64,000 nucleotides of DNA from Burkholderiales bacterium. GTDB taxonomy: Bacteria; Pseudomonadota; Gammaproteobacteria; Burkholderiales; Nitrosomonadaceae. Numbering within the stretch: position 1 is the first letter of the stretch; the number at the start of each line of letters is the position of its first letter. Location of the stretch: the NCBI GenBank assembly GCA_015075225.1, contig JABTUQ010000003.1:1-64000 (forward strand). The letters are read 5' to 3'. Positions 40,429 through 50,049 of the stretch are shown here, piece by piece. A program made the position numbers and the translations under genes. The notes under the pieces were generated by a model, which was given only the letters and a program-made list of their open reading frames with translations, had not been told where the DNA came from and searched no databases.

Positions 40429-41685
40429 ATGATTTTTATGCAATCCAGGTGTTGTTTGGGCATTGCAGTGATAATGGGGACGCTGTTTTCTGTGCAGATT
40501 TATGCACAGAAAGCCGATTCCGCCTCCTTGTTATTGCATGCTGCGCAAGTTTTCGATGGAAATGAAATGCACAGTGATTTGTCTGTGCTGGTGAAAGATG
40601 GACATATTGCAAAAATCGGGCCGCGCCATTCGTTTGGTTCAGGCGATGCAACAGCTGTCATTGATCTGGGAAATGCGACGCTGTTGCCCGGATTCATCGA
40701 ATTACACGCGCATCTGACCTTCCAGAAAGTATCGGCAGACGCTGTCCTGCGACATGGGGTGACTACTGTCCGGGATGTGGGTGGACCTGTCCATCAGCCT
40801 TATGGAGGAGATGGCAGCTTGCGTGTGTTGACTTCGGGCCAGATCATCACCGCCCCGCAGGGGTATCCGATCGTGACCATGGGCGCCCGGGATCTGGCGA
40901 TTCCCGTGGCTACCGAGGCTGAGGCGCGGGGAGCCGTGCGTCATTTGATCAGCCAGGGGGCAGTGATCATTAAGATTGCGCTTGAACCTGGCAGCGAGGC
41001 AGGCGCGCCCTGGTCGTTGCATCATGACCATGCACCACATGACTCAGCGCATGGTGCGCAGGCTGATTCTCATCCCCATGCGCATACGACCCTACGTGAC
41101 CAGTCTGACTGGCCGATGTTGCCGGAATCCATTGTCAGGGCCGTGGTTGATGAAGCACACCGGAATCAGCGCAAGGTATCGGCGCATGTGGCAGAGTCGT
41201 CGGGTGTGCAGGTGGCATTGAATGCCGGTGTCGATGAGTGGGCGCACATGCCTTGCAATCTGATTCCCGAATCTTTGCTGAAACAGGCCAGGGCGCAGAA
41301 CGTCACCATTATCAGTACACTCGATACGCTCTCAAAATGTAGTGGGGTTGCACACAATACGGCAGTCTGGGCAGATCTGGGCGGTGAGCTGCTGTATGGC
41401 ACGGAGATTGCTCATCCTGATATTCCCTGGGGGATCGATGCGCAAGAGCTGGTGTATCTGATGCATCAAGGGAAGATGAAACTGCTGGACGCATTACGGG
41501 CAGCAACGGCAAAAGCTGGGCAGCACCTGGGTATTCCTCTGCTGGGAACGATCCGGCCTGGTGCCCCGGCTGATCTGATTGCAATTCGCGGCAACCCCGA
41601 ACAACAGCTGAAACAGCTGGAATATCCCGATCTGGTGATTTCAGGTGGGCAGGTGATCGTCAATCATTTCGGCTTGCAGCAGTAG
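40429..41685 (+). CDS. exported amidohydrolase-family protein
   Basis: 418 residues with a signal peptide (cleavage after QIYA) and a metal-dependent amidohydrolase fold: IDLGNATLLPGFIELHAHLTF (HxH pair), HGVTTVRDVGG, candidate carboxylated lysine in VIIKIALEPG, SAHVAES and DEWAHM histidines, and an aspartate in GTEIAHPD. The closing RPGAPADLIAIRGNP is typical of imidazolonepropionase/prolidase-like members. A histidine-rich insert (about residues 200-225, HHDHAPHD and SHPHAH) is unusual and could bind metal. The second ATG at 40438 is an alternative start. Substrate unknown. Confidence 0.85.
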   Translation: MIFMQSRCCLGIAVIMGTLFSVQIYAQKADSASLLLHAAQVFDGNEMHSDLSVLVKDGHIAKIGPRHSFGSGDATAVIDLGNATLLPGFIELHAHLTFQKVSADAVLRHGVTTVRDVGGPVHQPYGGDGSLRVLTSGQIITAPQGYPIVTMGARDLAIPVATEAEARGAVRHLISQGAVIIKIALEPGSEAGAPWSLHHDHAPHDSAHGAQADSHPHAHTTLRDQSDWPMLPESIVRAVVDEAHRNQRKVSAHVAESSGVQVALNAGVDEWAHMPCNLIPESLLKQARAQNVTIISTLDTLSKCSGVAHNTAVWADLGGELLYGTEIAHPDIPWGIDAQELVYLMHQGKMKLLDALRAATAKAGQHLGIPLLGTIRPGAPADLIAIRGNPEQQLKQLEYPDLVISGGQVIVNHFGLQQ

Positions 41686-41792
41686 TATGTGCTGGATAAA
41701 TCTCCATGATCGCACGATCTTTGCTGCAGGAAAATTATCGGGAGAATGCAGGTTGAGTGATGCAGTAGGCGGGCGCTTTGCCAGGTACAGTA

Positions 41793-42767
41793 TCAACCTG
41801 CAGCTTGGCCTGGTTGCCTGAGGGTCTGTTCCAGCCAGATTTCAAGTCCTTGCGCATTGAGTCTGATGTCGGTCTGCAGCAGTGAGAAGGCGTCATCCTG
41901 GGTAAGGGTGCACCGATGGGCAGTCAGCCGTTCCCAGAGCAGATCCTGCAATGCCTTCATGATAAAGGGCTGCCGGTCTGGCATGTTTTCGGCTTGCCGT
42001 ACGATACCGACAAAAGCATCGATGAGTGCATGCATCTGTGATGCATGATGTGAAAGATTGCGGATGCGCCCGTAATGTGTGAGAAATGCCTGTTCTGGCT
42101 GCAACTCCATCAGCCGATCAATGGAAGTATGTGCGGCTTCGGGGTCGAACTGCACTGGTGAGGTGGTCGGAAAAATAAACTCCAGCCCGTTGGTATCGAG
42201 TTCGCGATACGACACACCAAAGGTGTCGCCGGTGAAGATAGATGCACTGCGAGAGTCATGAATGCAGTAGTGGTGTCGCGCATGTCCGGGTGTATCCAGC
42301 AGTTGTAATGGGCGGCCATTCAGTTCGATCAGGGTGTCATCAGGTGCTTCGATGATGCGCTTGGCAGAGATCGGCAGGATTTCTCCGTAGACGCGACGGA
42401 ATTCGGATTCGCCATACACGGCCATGACACCAGCAATCAGCTTCACGGGATTGGCCATGTGCGCTGCGCCACGCGGATGAACTACCAGTCTGGCATTGGG
42501 CAGTTGTTGCATGAACTCACTTGCACCACCGGCATGATCAAGGTGGATATGGGTGAGAAAGATATAGTCGATCTGTTCGGGAGCAATGTGCTTGTGTGCT
42601 AGCGCCGCCATGACACCGGGAACCGAGAAACGGGTACCGGTATCTACCAGCGCGGCTTTATCTCCTTCCGTGATCAAGTGGATGGCAGCACGGCCCGGCC
42701 GGTGGTAGCGGGCATCAATGACACTGATACCGTCCGGGTAATCGATGATGGCTGGAAGTTGTTCCAT
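41793..42767 (-). CDS. MBL-fold metallo-hydrolase
   Basis: 324 residues. The zinc-binding signature THIHLDHAGG (about 72-81), a histidine in RLVVHPRGAAHM, the LLDTPGHARHHYCIHD block, and FTGDTFG give a complete metallo-beta-lactamase fold. C-terminal about 90 residues are helical. Such enzymes hydrolyse thioesters or glutathione adducts; the exact substrate cannot be told. It lies 17 bases after the acsA stop region on the same strand, so it may share its transcript. Confidence 0.88.
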   Translation of the reverse strand: MEQLPAIIDYPDGISVIDARYHRPGRAAIHLITEGDKAALVDTGTRFSVPGVMAALAHKHIAPEQIDYIFLTHIHLDHAGGASEFMQQLPNARLVVHPRGAAHMANPVKLIAGVMAVYGESEFRRVYGEILPISAKRIIEAPDDTLIELNGRPLQLLDTPGHARHHYCIHDSRSASIFTGDTFGVSYRELDTNGLEFIFPTTSPVQFDPEAAHTSIDRLMELQPEQAFLTHYGRIRNLSHHASQMHALIDAFVGIVRQAENMPDRQPFIMKALQDLLWERLTAHRCTLTQDDAFSLLQTDIRLNAQGLEIWLEQTLRQPGQAAG

Positions 42768-42784
42768 AAATTGAGAGATTCCGG

Positions 42785-44752
42785 TTATACCGTCTGGCTA
42801 AGTTGTTCGAGAATCACCGGATTTTCCAGTGTTGAAATATCCTGGGTGATAGCTTCGCCTCTTGCCAAGGCGCGCAGGAGACGGCGCATGATTTTGCCGG
42901 AGCGTGTTTTGGGCAGATTTTCCCCAAACCGGATTTCTTCCGGCCGGGCAATAGCACCAATTTCACTGGAAACCCATTCGCGCAAAGTTGCAGCAATTGC
43001 AACGGCTCGTTGGTCTTCAGGCAAATTTTCTCTGAGCACAACAAATGCCACGACTATTTCTCCCTTGATTTCATGCGGTTTTCCAACGACAGCGGCTTCG
43101 GCAACCAGAGGATGTGCCACCAGTGCAGATTCGATTTCCATGGTGCCCAGGCGGTGGCCAGAAACGTTCAGGACGTCATCAATCCGGCCCATGATCCAGA
43201 AGTAGCCATCCTGATCACGGTGAGCCGAATCACCCGCAAGATAATAACGCCCGCCGGCAATATCCGCCGGGAAATAGGTGTTCCTGAAACGATCGGGATC
43301 ATTCCACAAGGTACGCAGCATTGAAGGGAAGGGACGCTTGATGACGAGAAATCCGCCCTTTCCCTGTCCTACCGGGAGCCCAGTCTCATCCACCACAGCT
43401 GCATCGATGCCTGGTAGTGGAAGGGTGCAGGAGCCGGGTTTGGTGGGCACTGCGCCTGGAATTGGGGCGATCATGTGGGAACCGGTCTCGGTTTGCCACC
43501 AGGTATCAACTACCGGGCAGCGTGACTGACCAACAACGGTGTAATACCACATCCATGCTTCCGGATTGATCGGCTCGCCAACCGAACCAAGCAGACGCAA
43601 CGAGGAGAGATCGTATTGTCCAGGCAGGTCAGCACCCAGCTTGATCAGGGAACGGATGGCGGTAGGCGCTGTATAAAAGGTTGTAACCTTGTGTTTCTGG
43701 ATGATTTCCCAGAACCGTCCAGGGTGGGGATGGGTCGGGGTTCCTTCAAAAATCACCTGGGTGGCGCCGATCGCGAGCGGGCCATAGGCGACATAACTAT
43801 GCCCGGTGACCCAGCCTACATCGGCAGTGCACCAAAATATGTCGTCTGTATGATAATCAAACACCAGTTGCATGCTGGTCATCGCGCCGAGCAGATAACC
43901 TGCCGAGGAATGCTGCACCCCTTTCGGTTTTCCGGTCGAGCCCGAGGTATACAGGGTAAACAGTGGATGTTCAGCATTGACCCAGGCCGGCTCGCATACG
44001 TCAGACTGTTGAGAGACGAGATCATGCCACCAATGGTCTCGCCCCTTTTGCCAGGCGATATCAGCACCGGTACGCCGGAGAACCACGACACTGTGAACCG
44101 GATTGGTATCACTCATTACCAATGCCTCATCTACGGTAGCTTTCAGTGAATGACGCTTGCCTCCACGGGTTTGTTCATCTGCAGTGATGACGACCGAGGC
44201 GCCAGCATCAATGATGCGCTCGTGTACGCTTTTCGCTGAAAACCCCCCGAATACGACCGAATGAATCGCGCCAATGCGTGCACATGCCTGCATGGCAACC
44301 ACGGCCTCAATCCGCATGGGCATATAAATGACAACGCGATCACCCTGATGGACGCCGAGTGTTTGCAATCCATTGGCAAAACGGCAGACTTGGCTGTGCA
44401 GCTCGCGGTAACTGCAGTGGATCACCTCACCTTCGTCGGATTCAAAAATAATGGCGGTTTTGTCAGCTTGGGTGGTCAGGTGCCGATCAAGGCAGTTCCA
44501 TGAGATGTTCAGCTCGCCATCATCGAACCATTTATAAAAAGGTGGATCGGTATCGTCAAACACCCGTGTGAAGGGTTTATGCCAGGTAAGGTGCTGTTTT
44601 GCGAGTTTTGCCCAGAAACCGGTGTAGTCGCGTTCTGCTGCCTGACGCAATGTTTCGTAGGCATTCATTCCAGACAAGTTTGCATTTCTGACAAATTCGC
44701 CGGCAGGAGGAAATACTCGATTTTCGTGCAAAATTGATTCGATTGTGGCCAT
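42785..44752 (-). CDS. acsA: acetyl-CoA synthetase
   Basis: Activates acetate to acetyl-CoA through acetyl-AMP. I chose ATG 44752 ([16 protein letters not shown]), which has the ribosome site GGGAG upstream; an ATG 17 codons earlier adds unrelated residues. 655 residues: P-loop [27 protein letters not shown], and the C-terminal [10 protein letters not shown] whose lysine is the usual acetylation site. Full length. In an autotroph it likely salvages acetate. Confidence 0.96.
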   Translation of the reverse strand: MATIESILHENRVFPPAGEFVRNANLSGMNAYETLRQAAERDYTGFWAKLAKQHLTWHKPFTRVFDDTDPPFYKWFDDGELNISWNCLDRHLTTQADKTAIIFESDEGEVIHCSYRELHSQVCRFANGLQTLGVHQGDRVVIYMPMRIEAVVAMQACARIGAIHSVVFGGFSAKSVHERIIDAGASVVITADEQTRGGKRHSLKATVDEALVMSDTNPVHSVVVLRRTGADIAWQKGRDHWWHDLVSQQSDVCEPAWVNAEHPLFTLYTSGSTGKPKGVQHSSAGYLLGAMTSMQLVFDYHTDDIFWCTADVGWVTGHSYVAYGPLAIGATQVIFEGTPTHPHPGRFWEIIQKHKVTTFYTAPTAIRSLIKLGADLPGQYDLSSLRLLGSVGEPINPEAWMWYYTVVGQSRCPVVDTWWQTETGSHMIAPIPGAVPTKPGSCTLPLPGIDAAVVDETGLPVGQGKGGFLVIKRPFPSMLRTLWNDPDRFRNTYFPADIAGGRYYLAGDSAHRDQDGYFWIMGRIDDVLNVSGHRLGTMEIESALVAHPLVAEAAVVGKPHEIKGEIVVAFVVLRENLPEDQRAVAIAATLREWVSSEIGAIARPEEIRFGENLPKTRSGKIMRRLLRALARGEAITQDISTLENPVILEQLSQTV

Positions 44753-45040
44753 GTTGCTCCCTGTTCTGCTAATAAACACGGTTGTCAGACCCAATTGTAT
44801 CACTCGACCAATAAAGCCAAGAATGCAAACGTAAAATGGAAAGCTAACCTCGTGAAATCAGGATGTTCTGTATTCGATTCATCAAGAGCCTTCACACGAT
44901 AGAAAGAATTGATCGAAGTATGTTCGGTAAGGATGCGTTATCGATTTTTGCATTACGCATGAAATGAAAGTAAAATCGCGTGGTTCAAGATACGGTATTA
45001 ATGGGCAGTGTATTAAAAATTAACGGAGAACTAGGAATTT

Positions 45041-45304
45041 ATGGCAAATACAGCACAGGCTAAAAAGCGAGTGAGACAGACCGCCAAGCGACGTGGGCAG
45101 AATTTTGGATTGCGCTCCAGATTGCGTACCGCGATCAAGAGTGTCAGGAAGGCGATTGCGGCGGGTGATAAGAGTCTGGCTGAAGCCGTGTTCAGTAAAG
45201 CGATGAGCGTTATTGACTCAACCGCAAGCAAGGGAATCATTCATAAAAATAAAGCATCGAGACATAAAAGCCGTCTTTCCGGTGCGGTAAAGGCCATGGG
45301 TTGA
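45041..45304 (+). CDS. rpsT: 30S ribosomal protein S20
   Basis: 87 residues, very basic: [18 protein letters not shown] at the start and [18 protein letters not shown] at the end are diagnostic for S20. A ribosome site GGAGAAC precedes the ATG by about 10 bases. The 288-base gap to the divergent acsA must hold promoters for both; I see no other feature in it. Transcribed alone, with the hao cluster starting 84 bases later. Confidence 0.97.
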   Translation: MANTAQAKKRVRQTAKRRGQNFGLRSRLRTAIKSVRKAIAAGDKSLAEAVFSKAMSVIDSTASKGIIHKNKASRHKSRLSGAVKAMG

Positions 45305-45388
45305 TTGTTATCAGATCTATGTAATAAAAATTATCCAGAAATGGGAATTGAATGTTGTGTTGATAAGACAGCTACAAAGGAGAGAGAG

Positions 45389-47086
45389 ATGAAATTAGGG
45401 AGTGGTTAAAGGAGTACTAGTTTGCACGGGCTGATGCTGTGCGGATCGGCAAGCTGACATATCGACGGTACCGACGAGACGTACGAAGCGTTGAAGCTGG
45501 ACCGCAGCAAGGCAACACCAAAGATGACCTATGAAGCGCTGGTTAAGCGCTACCACAAGGACCCTGCTCATGGAGCGGGCAAAGGCAAATTGGGGAATTA
45601 CTGGGAACCGATAGCGATCAGCTCCTACATGGACCCTAACACCTTCTACAAACCACCTGTTTCACCCAAAGAAGTAGCAGAACGCAAGGATTGCGTGGAA
45701 TGCCACTCGGACGAAACCCCGGTATGGGTAAGGGCATGGAAGCGCAGCCCCACGCCAACCTTGATAAAATTCGCAACCTCAAGCCAGAAGATCCCTTTTT
45801 ACAAGAAAGGGAAGCTTGAAGAAGTTGAAAACAACCTGCGCTCCATGGGCAAGCTTGGGAAAAAGAAAACCCTCAAGGAAGTGGGTTGTATTGATTGTCA
45901 CGTAGACATCAACAAAAAGACAAGGCAGATCACACCAAAGACGTGCGCATGCCATCAGCCGACATATGCGGAACCTGCCACCTGAGAGAATTTGCAGAAC
46001 GCGAATCGAGCGTGACACCATGATCTGGCCGAACGGACAATGGCCGAATGGACGTCCATCTCACGCACTGGACTACACCGCCAACATCGAAACCACCGTC
46101 TGGGCAGCCATGCCACAGCGCGAAGTGGCCGAAGGTTGCACCATGTGCCACACCAACCAGAACAAATGTGACAACTGCCACCCGTCACGAATTCTCGGCT
46201 GCGGAATCACGCAAACCGGAAGCCTGTGCCACCTGCCATAGCGGCGTGGACCACAACAACTGGGAAGCCTATCTATGTCCAAGCACGCAAACTTGCTGAA
46301 ATGAACCGTGACAAATGGAACTGGGAAGTTCGCCTCAAAGATGCCTTTCTTCAAAGGTGGTCAGAACGCACCGACCTGTGCAGCCTGCCACATGGAATAC
46401 GAAGGGGAATACACCACAACATCACCCGCAAGACCCGCTGGGCGAACCACCGTTTGTACCTGAATTGCCGAGAACATCACCAGCGACTGGTCTGAAGTCT
46501 GGCTGGATTCTTGGGTACTGACCTGTACCCAGTGCCACCTGAACGGTTTGCCCGCTCCCTACCTGGACGTCATGGACAAAGGCACACTGGAAGGACTGGC
46601 CAAATACCAGGAAGCCAACGCCATCGTTCATAAAATGTACGAAGACGGCACACTGACCGGACAAAGACCAACCGTCCCAATCCGCCAGGCCCGAGAAACC
46701 TGGTTTTGGTATCTTCACCCAGCTCTTCTGGTCCGTGCTCAGCAACAACCCTGCCTCACTCGAACTGAAAGTTCTGGAAATGGCAGAAAACAACCTGCCA
46801 AGATGCACGTAGATTCGGCCCACGTCAATCCGGGTGGCTGGACCTACACCGAAGGCTGGGGCCTGATGAACCGCGCCTATGTTGAAATCCAAGACGAATA
46901 CACCAAAATGCAGGAACTGACAGCACTGCAAGCCCGCAAAAACAAACTGGAAGGCAAACAGACCAGCCTGCTCGACCTCGCGAATCCAGCGAGAAAATCT
47001 CCCTGGGTGGCCTGGGTGGTGGCATGTTGCTGGCAGGAGCGATCGCCCTGATCGGCTGGCGTAAACGCAAGCAGACACAAGCTTGA
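45389..47086 (+). pseudogene. haoA: hydroxylamine oxidoreductase (octaheme), frame-broken copy
   Basis: HAO oxidises hydroxylamine in the periplasm, the second step of nitrification. From ATG 45389 (site AAAGGAGAGAGAG upstream) a signal peptide is readable across frames. The mature protein follows with [17 protein letters not shown], then eight CxxCH heme sites in order: CVECH, CIDCH, CGTCH, CTMCH, CDNCH, CATCH, CAACH, CTQCH. The heme P460 cross-linking tyrosine region [10 protein letters not shown] and a C-terminal [18 protein letters not shown] end the protein. The sequence is close to N. europaea HAO throughout, but roughly a dozen single-base indels break the frame. Near 45750-45800 two indels cancel and the shifted part reads perfectly in the next frame. 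This points to sequence error in a multi-copy gene more than decay. Confidence 0.92.
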
Positions 47087-47104
47087 CTACACTGCTGATT
47101 AACT

Positions 47105-47174
47105 GACCAGCGCGCACAGCCGCGCTGGTCCGACCGACTCCTCCCGTCACTGGGAATATTTCCAGTGACGGAGG
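47105..47174 (+). terminator. two tandem hairpins between haoA and haoB
   Basis: Hairpin 1: GACCAGCGCG-cacagc-CGCGCTGGTC (47105-47130), perfect 10-bp stem. Hairpin 2: CCTCCCGTCACTGG / CCAGTGACGGAGG (47139-47173) with an 8-nt loop, one bulged C, followed by TTTGGTTTT. The second resembles an intrinsic terminator and could reduce read-through or stabilise the upstream haoA message. Confidence 0.7.
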
Positions 47175-48162
47175 TTTGGTTTTGCTGACCTGGCATGCCT
47201 GGCTCATACTGACACCGGACACATCACCCTACCGTTATCAACAAACGGCTACTGGCAAAGCCGGTGAAATCCCTGAGCTGGAACTGGACGCCTGGCCGGA
47301 CCTGGCCATCCACCAGTACGACATCCGCGTTGAAGAAACCGAACAACCCGTGGCACAAGCCTGGTTTGGCCAACATGCCAACCAGCAAATATTGCTCAAC
47401 TGGAAAACCTCGCCGGAGAACAACCCTGGCACTGGACCAGAAAGCATCCGAATTAAGTACACTTGCAGCAGCAATAGACAAACGCCCCGCGTGATGCCCT
47501 GCTGCTGGGCTGGTGGGACACCTCGCGGCAACTAGCACTCTTGACCGGACGAGATACGTCCTGTTTCATACACCGCCACATCAACCGCTGATCATCCCGC
47601 AAGCATGGCAAACGCACGAACAAGCCATACGCGCCTATGAAGACCAGCAAGCCGGCATCGCAGCCGACCCGCAGGAACAACAACTCTTCCAGCGTTTTAC
47701 CCAAAGCCTGGTCAACCCACTGACAGAAGGGCTGGATGAATTACGGCAACTGGCGGGCACACGGGACACCTACCTCGTTGTACACGTCAGCGACCTCTAC
47801 AACTGGGCCTCCTGTACCCGGACAAATTTGGCGTAGCCTACAAACACTACCGCATGACTGGCAACCTGCACGGCATGATCAGCCACCTGAAAACCGGAAA
47901 TGGGCACCCAGGGTTACTACACCTACACCCTGCAATCGTTATCGGACGACCTCATCCGAGCTTTTTTCCTGATAGACGAAGCCAGCGCCAACACCCTGCT
48001 GGCAAACTGCTGCCATTTACCAGCCAGCCATCCCTGCTGGAGCGGCACCACCCCCAGCTGATCTACCAGCAGGGAGGGTACTGGGTCTACCGGATCACAG
48101 AAAAGCACTGGAACAAAGATAGCCCACCGCAGCCCCGTACGAGGCTGGACAAGAACACATGA
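47165..48162 (+). pseudogene. haoB: hydroxylamine oxidation protein HaoB, frame-broken
   Basis: The gene between haoA and cycA in Nitrosomonas, product HaoB, whose function is not known. Segments in three frames read continuously: VLLTWHAWLILTP (membrane anchor), GEIPELELDAWPDLAIHQYD, TPPHQPLIIPQAWQTHEQA, LFQRFTQSLVNPLTEGLDEL, LVVHVSDLYN and QLIYQQGGYWVYRITEKHW, ending RLDKNT and a stop. About 330 codons. The exact start is uncertain because the 5' end overlaps the second hairpin. Indels are similar in type and density to those in haoA. Confidence 0.75.
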
Positions 48163-48252
48163 CGGATTCAACCCTTTCGGCTGATCAGGTACAACAACCG
48201 CCGGAAAACCAGTATAACCCGAGTTAACAGACCCAAATCAAGAGGAGAGACC

Positions 48253-48959
48253 ATGAAACTAATGACCGTTTGCGGGCTGATAGCAGCTGCCGTGTTCACG
48301 TTTGTCAGTGGACAAAGCATAGCGGCAGATGCCCCGTTTGAAGGCCGCAAGAAATGCAGTTCCGCCACAAAGCCCAGGCACAATCGTGGAAAGACACCGC
48401 GCATGCCAAAGCGATGGAATCGCTCAAACCCAATGTCAAGACAGAAGCCAAACAGAAAGCCAAACTGGATCCAGCCAAAGACTACACCCAGGACAAGGAC
48501 TGCGTAGGCTGTCACGTGGATGGATTTGGTCAGAAAGGCGGCTATACGATCGAATCGCCCAAACCCATGCTGACTGGTGTAGGTTGTGAATCTTGCCATG
48601 GACCTGGACGCAACTTCCGGGGATCATCGCAAAAGCGGACAAGCCTTTGAGAAATCGGGCAAGAAAACACCTCGCAAAGATCTGGCAAAAAAGGACAGGA
48701 CTTTAGCTTTGAAGAGCGCTGCAGTTCCTGCCACCTGAACTACGAAGGCTCACCCTGAAAGGAGCTAAAAGCGCCATACACCCCGTTCACCCCGGAAGTG
48801 GATGCGAAATACACCTTCAAATTTGAAGAAATGGTCAAGAATACCAAAGCCATGCACGAACACTACAAACTGGAAGGCGTATTTGACGGAGAGCCGAAAA
48901 TTCAAATTCCATGATGAATTCCAGGCCAGTGCCAAACCTGCCAAAAAGGAAAAGAGTAA
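48253..48959 (+). pseudogene. cycA: cytochrome c554 (tetraheme), frame-broken
   Basis: Electron acceptor of HAO. ATG 48253, site AAGAGGAGAGACC, signal peptide MKLMTVCGLIAAAVFTFVSG to SIAADAP. Heme motifs: the first (CSSCH) is broken by loss of two bases at about 48362 and restored in the next frame; then [25 protein letters not shown] and CSSCHLNYEG. The end KFHDEFQASAKPAKK is typical. Stop TAA 48957-48959 overlaps the cycB ATG (TAATG). Four indels or more disrupt the frame. Confidence 0.9.
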
Positions 48960-49646
48960 TGACCAGACTGCAAAAGGATCGATTGGCGCCCTGTTGACAG
49001 GAGCGTTGCTGGGTATAGTCCTGGTGGCTGTTGTATTCGGTGGGAAGCGGCATTATCAACCGAAGAGTTTTGTACCAGCTGCCATTCTATGACCTATCCG
49101 CAAAAGAACTGAAACAATCCACCCACTACGGTGCCTGGGGGTGTCAATCCGGGCTGTAAGGATTGTCATATTCCCTCAGGAATAGAAAATTTTCACCTTG
49201 CAGTAGCGACACACGCGATAGATGGAGCCAGAGAGCTTTATCTGGAATTGGTCAACGACTACCCACGCTTGAGAAGTTTCAATGAAAGAAGGCTGGAGAT
49301 GGCGCATGACGCCCGGATGAACCTCAAGAAATGGGACAGCATCACCTGTCGCACCTGTCACAAGAAAACCGGCGCCTCCAGGAGAAAGCGCTCAGGCAGA
49401 ACACAAAAAGATGGAAACAGAAGGGCAACCTGTATAGACTGCCACCAGAATCTGGTGCATGAAGAGGTGCCGATGACGGATTTGAATGCCAGCATTGCAC
49501 TAGGAAAACTGGTATTGAAACCTGAAGATGAAGGCGAAGATGAAGAAGGCGAAGAAGATGAGGCTGAAGAAGCTGCTGAAAGCGCGGATAGCGGAGACAG
49601 CGAATCCTCCTCTGGCGATAATGATAACGACAGCGATGACGAGTAA
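48959..49646 (+). pseudogene. cycB: cytochrome cM552, NapC/NirT-type quinone reductase, frame-broken
   Basis: Tetraheme, membrane-anchored cytochrome thought to pass electrons from c554 to ubiquinone. N-terminal anchor GALLTGALLGIVLVAVVFGG; heme motifs CTSCHSMTYP, CKDCHIP, CRTCHKK and CIDCHQNLVH. The indels lie in the first half (to about 49420). From 49420 the frame is clean and ends in a very acidic tail of about 45 residues (E, D, S and G repeats) after LGKLVLKPEDEG. That tail would lie in the periplasm and might help bind basic c554 or HAO. Confidence 0.9.
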
Positions 49647-49685
49647 GCTGTAAAATAAATAGTTACAATATTGTTGATATAAACG

Positions 49686-49725
49686 AAAACCCGCGGAGAT
49701 TTTTTATAAAGGCTCTGCGGGTTTT
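49686..49725 (+). terminator. intrinsic terminator of the hao-cyc cluster
   Basis: AAAACCCGCGGAG / CTCTGCGGGTTTT stem with one mismatch, loop about 14 nt, followed by TTTTTTATT. It lies 40 bases after the cycB stop. The 320 bases from here to thrS contain no other gene that I can read. Confidence 0.85.
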
Positions 49726-50049
49726 TTATTGGCATAATGCTTTTAAGCTATAAAATGAACTTATGCAGTTAGTGTTTCCTGATTAGGAAGAAACCTCAGC
49801 CATCCACAACTTTGGCCCTACATCAAGGCCCGTTGATGCTTCGAGAATGGGACTTTGTGGGTGATAACCGCGGATTTTTGGCCATCGCGGAGGGTCACGC
49901 GACCATCGGATCGACATAGTTGAGGTTCGTTGCTAATCAAGTAATGTTTTGATACATGCAGAAGTGGGTTGGTATATTCTTTGCTCCAAATTGATGCTAG
50001 ATACTAAGGCTTTTGATAACGATATTTGTTCAAGATGTGAGGTAAGTAC

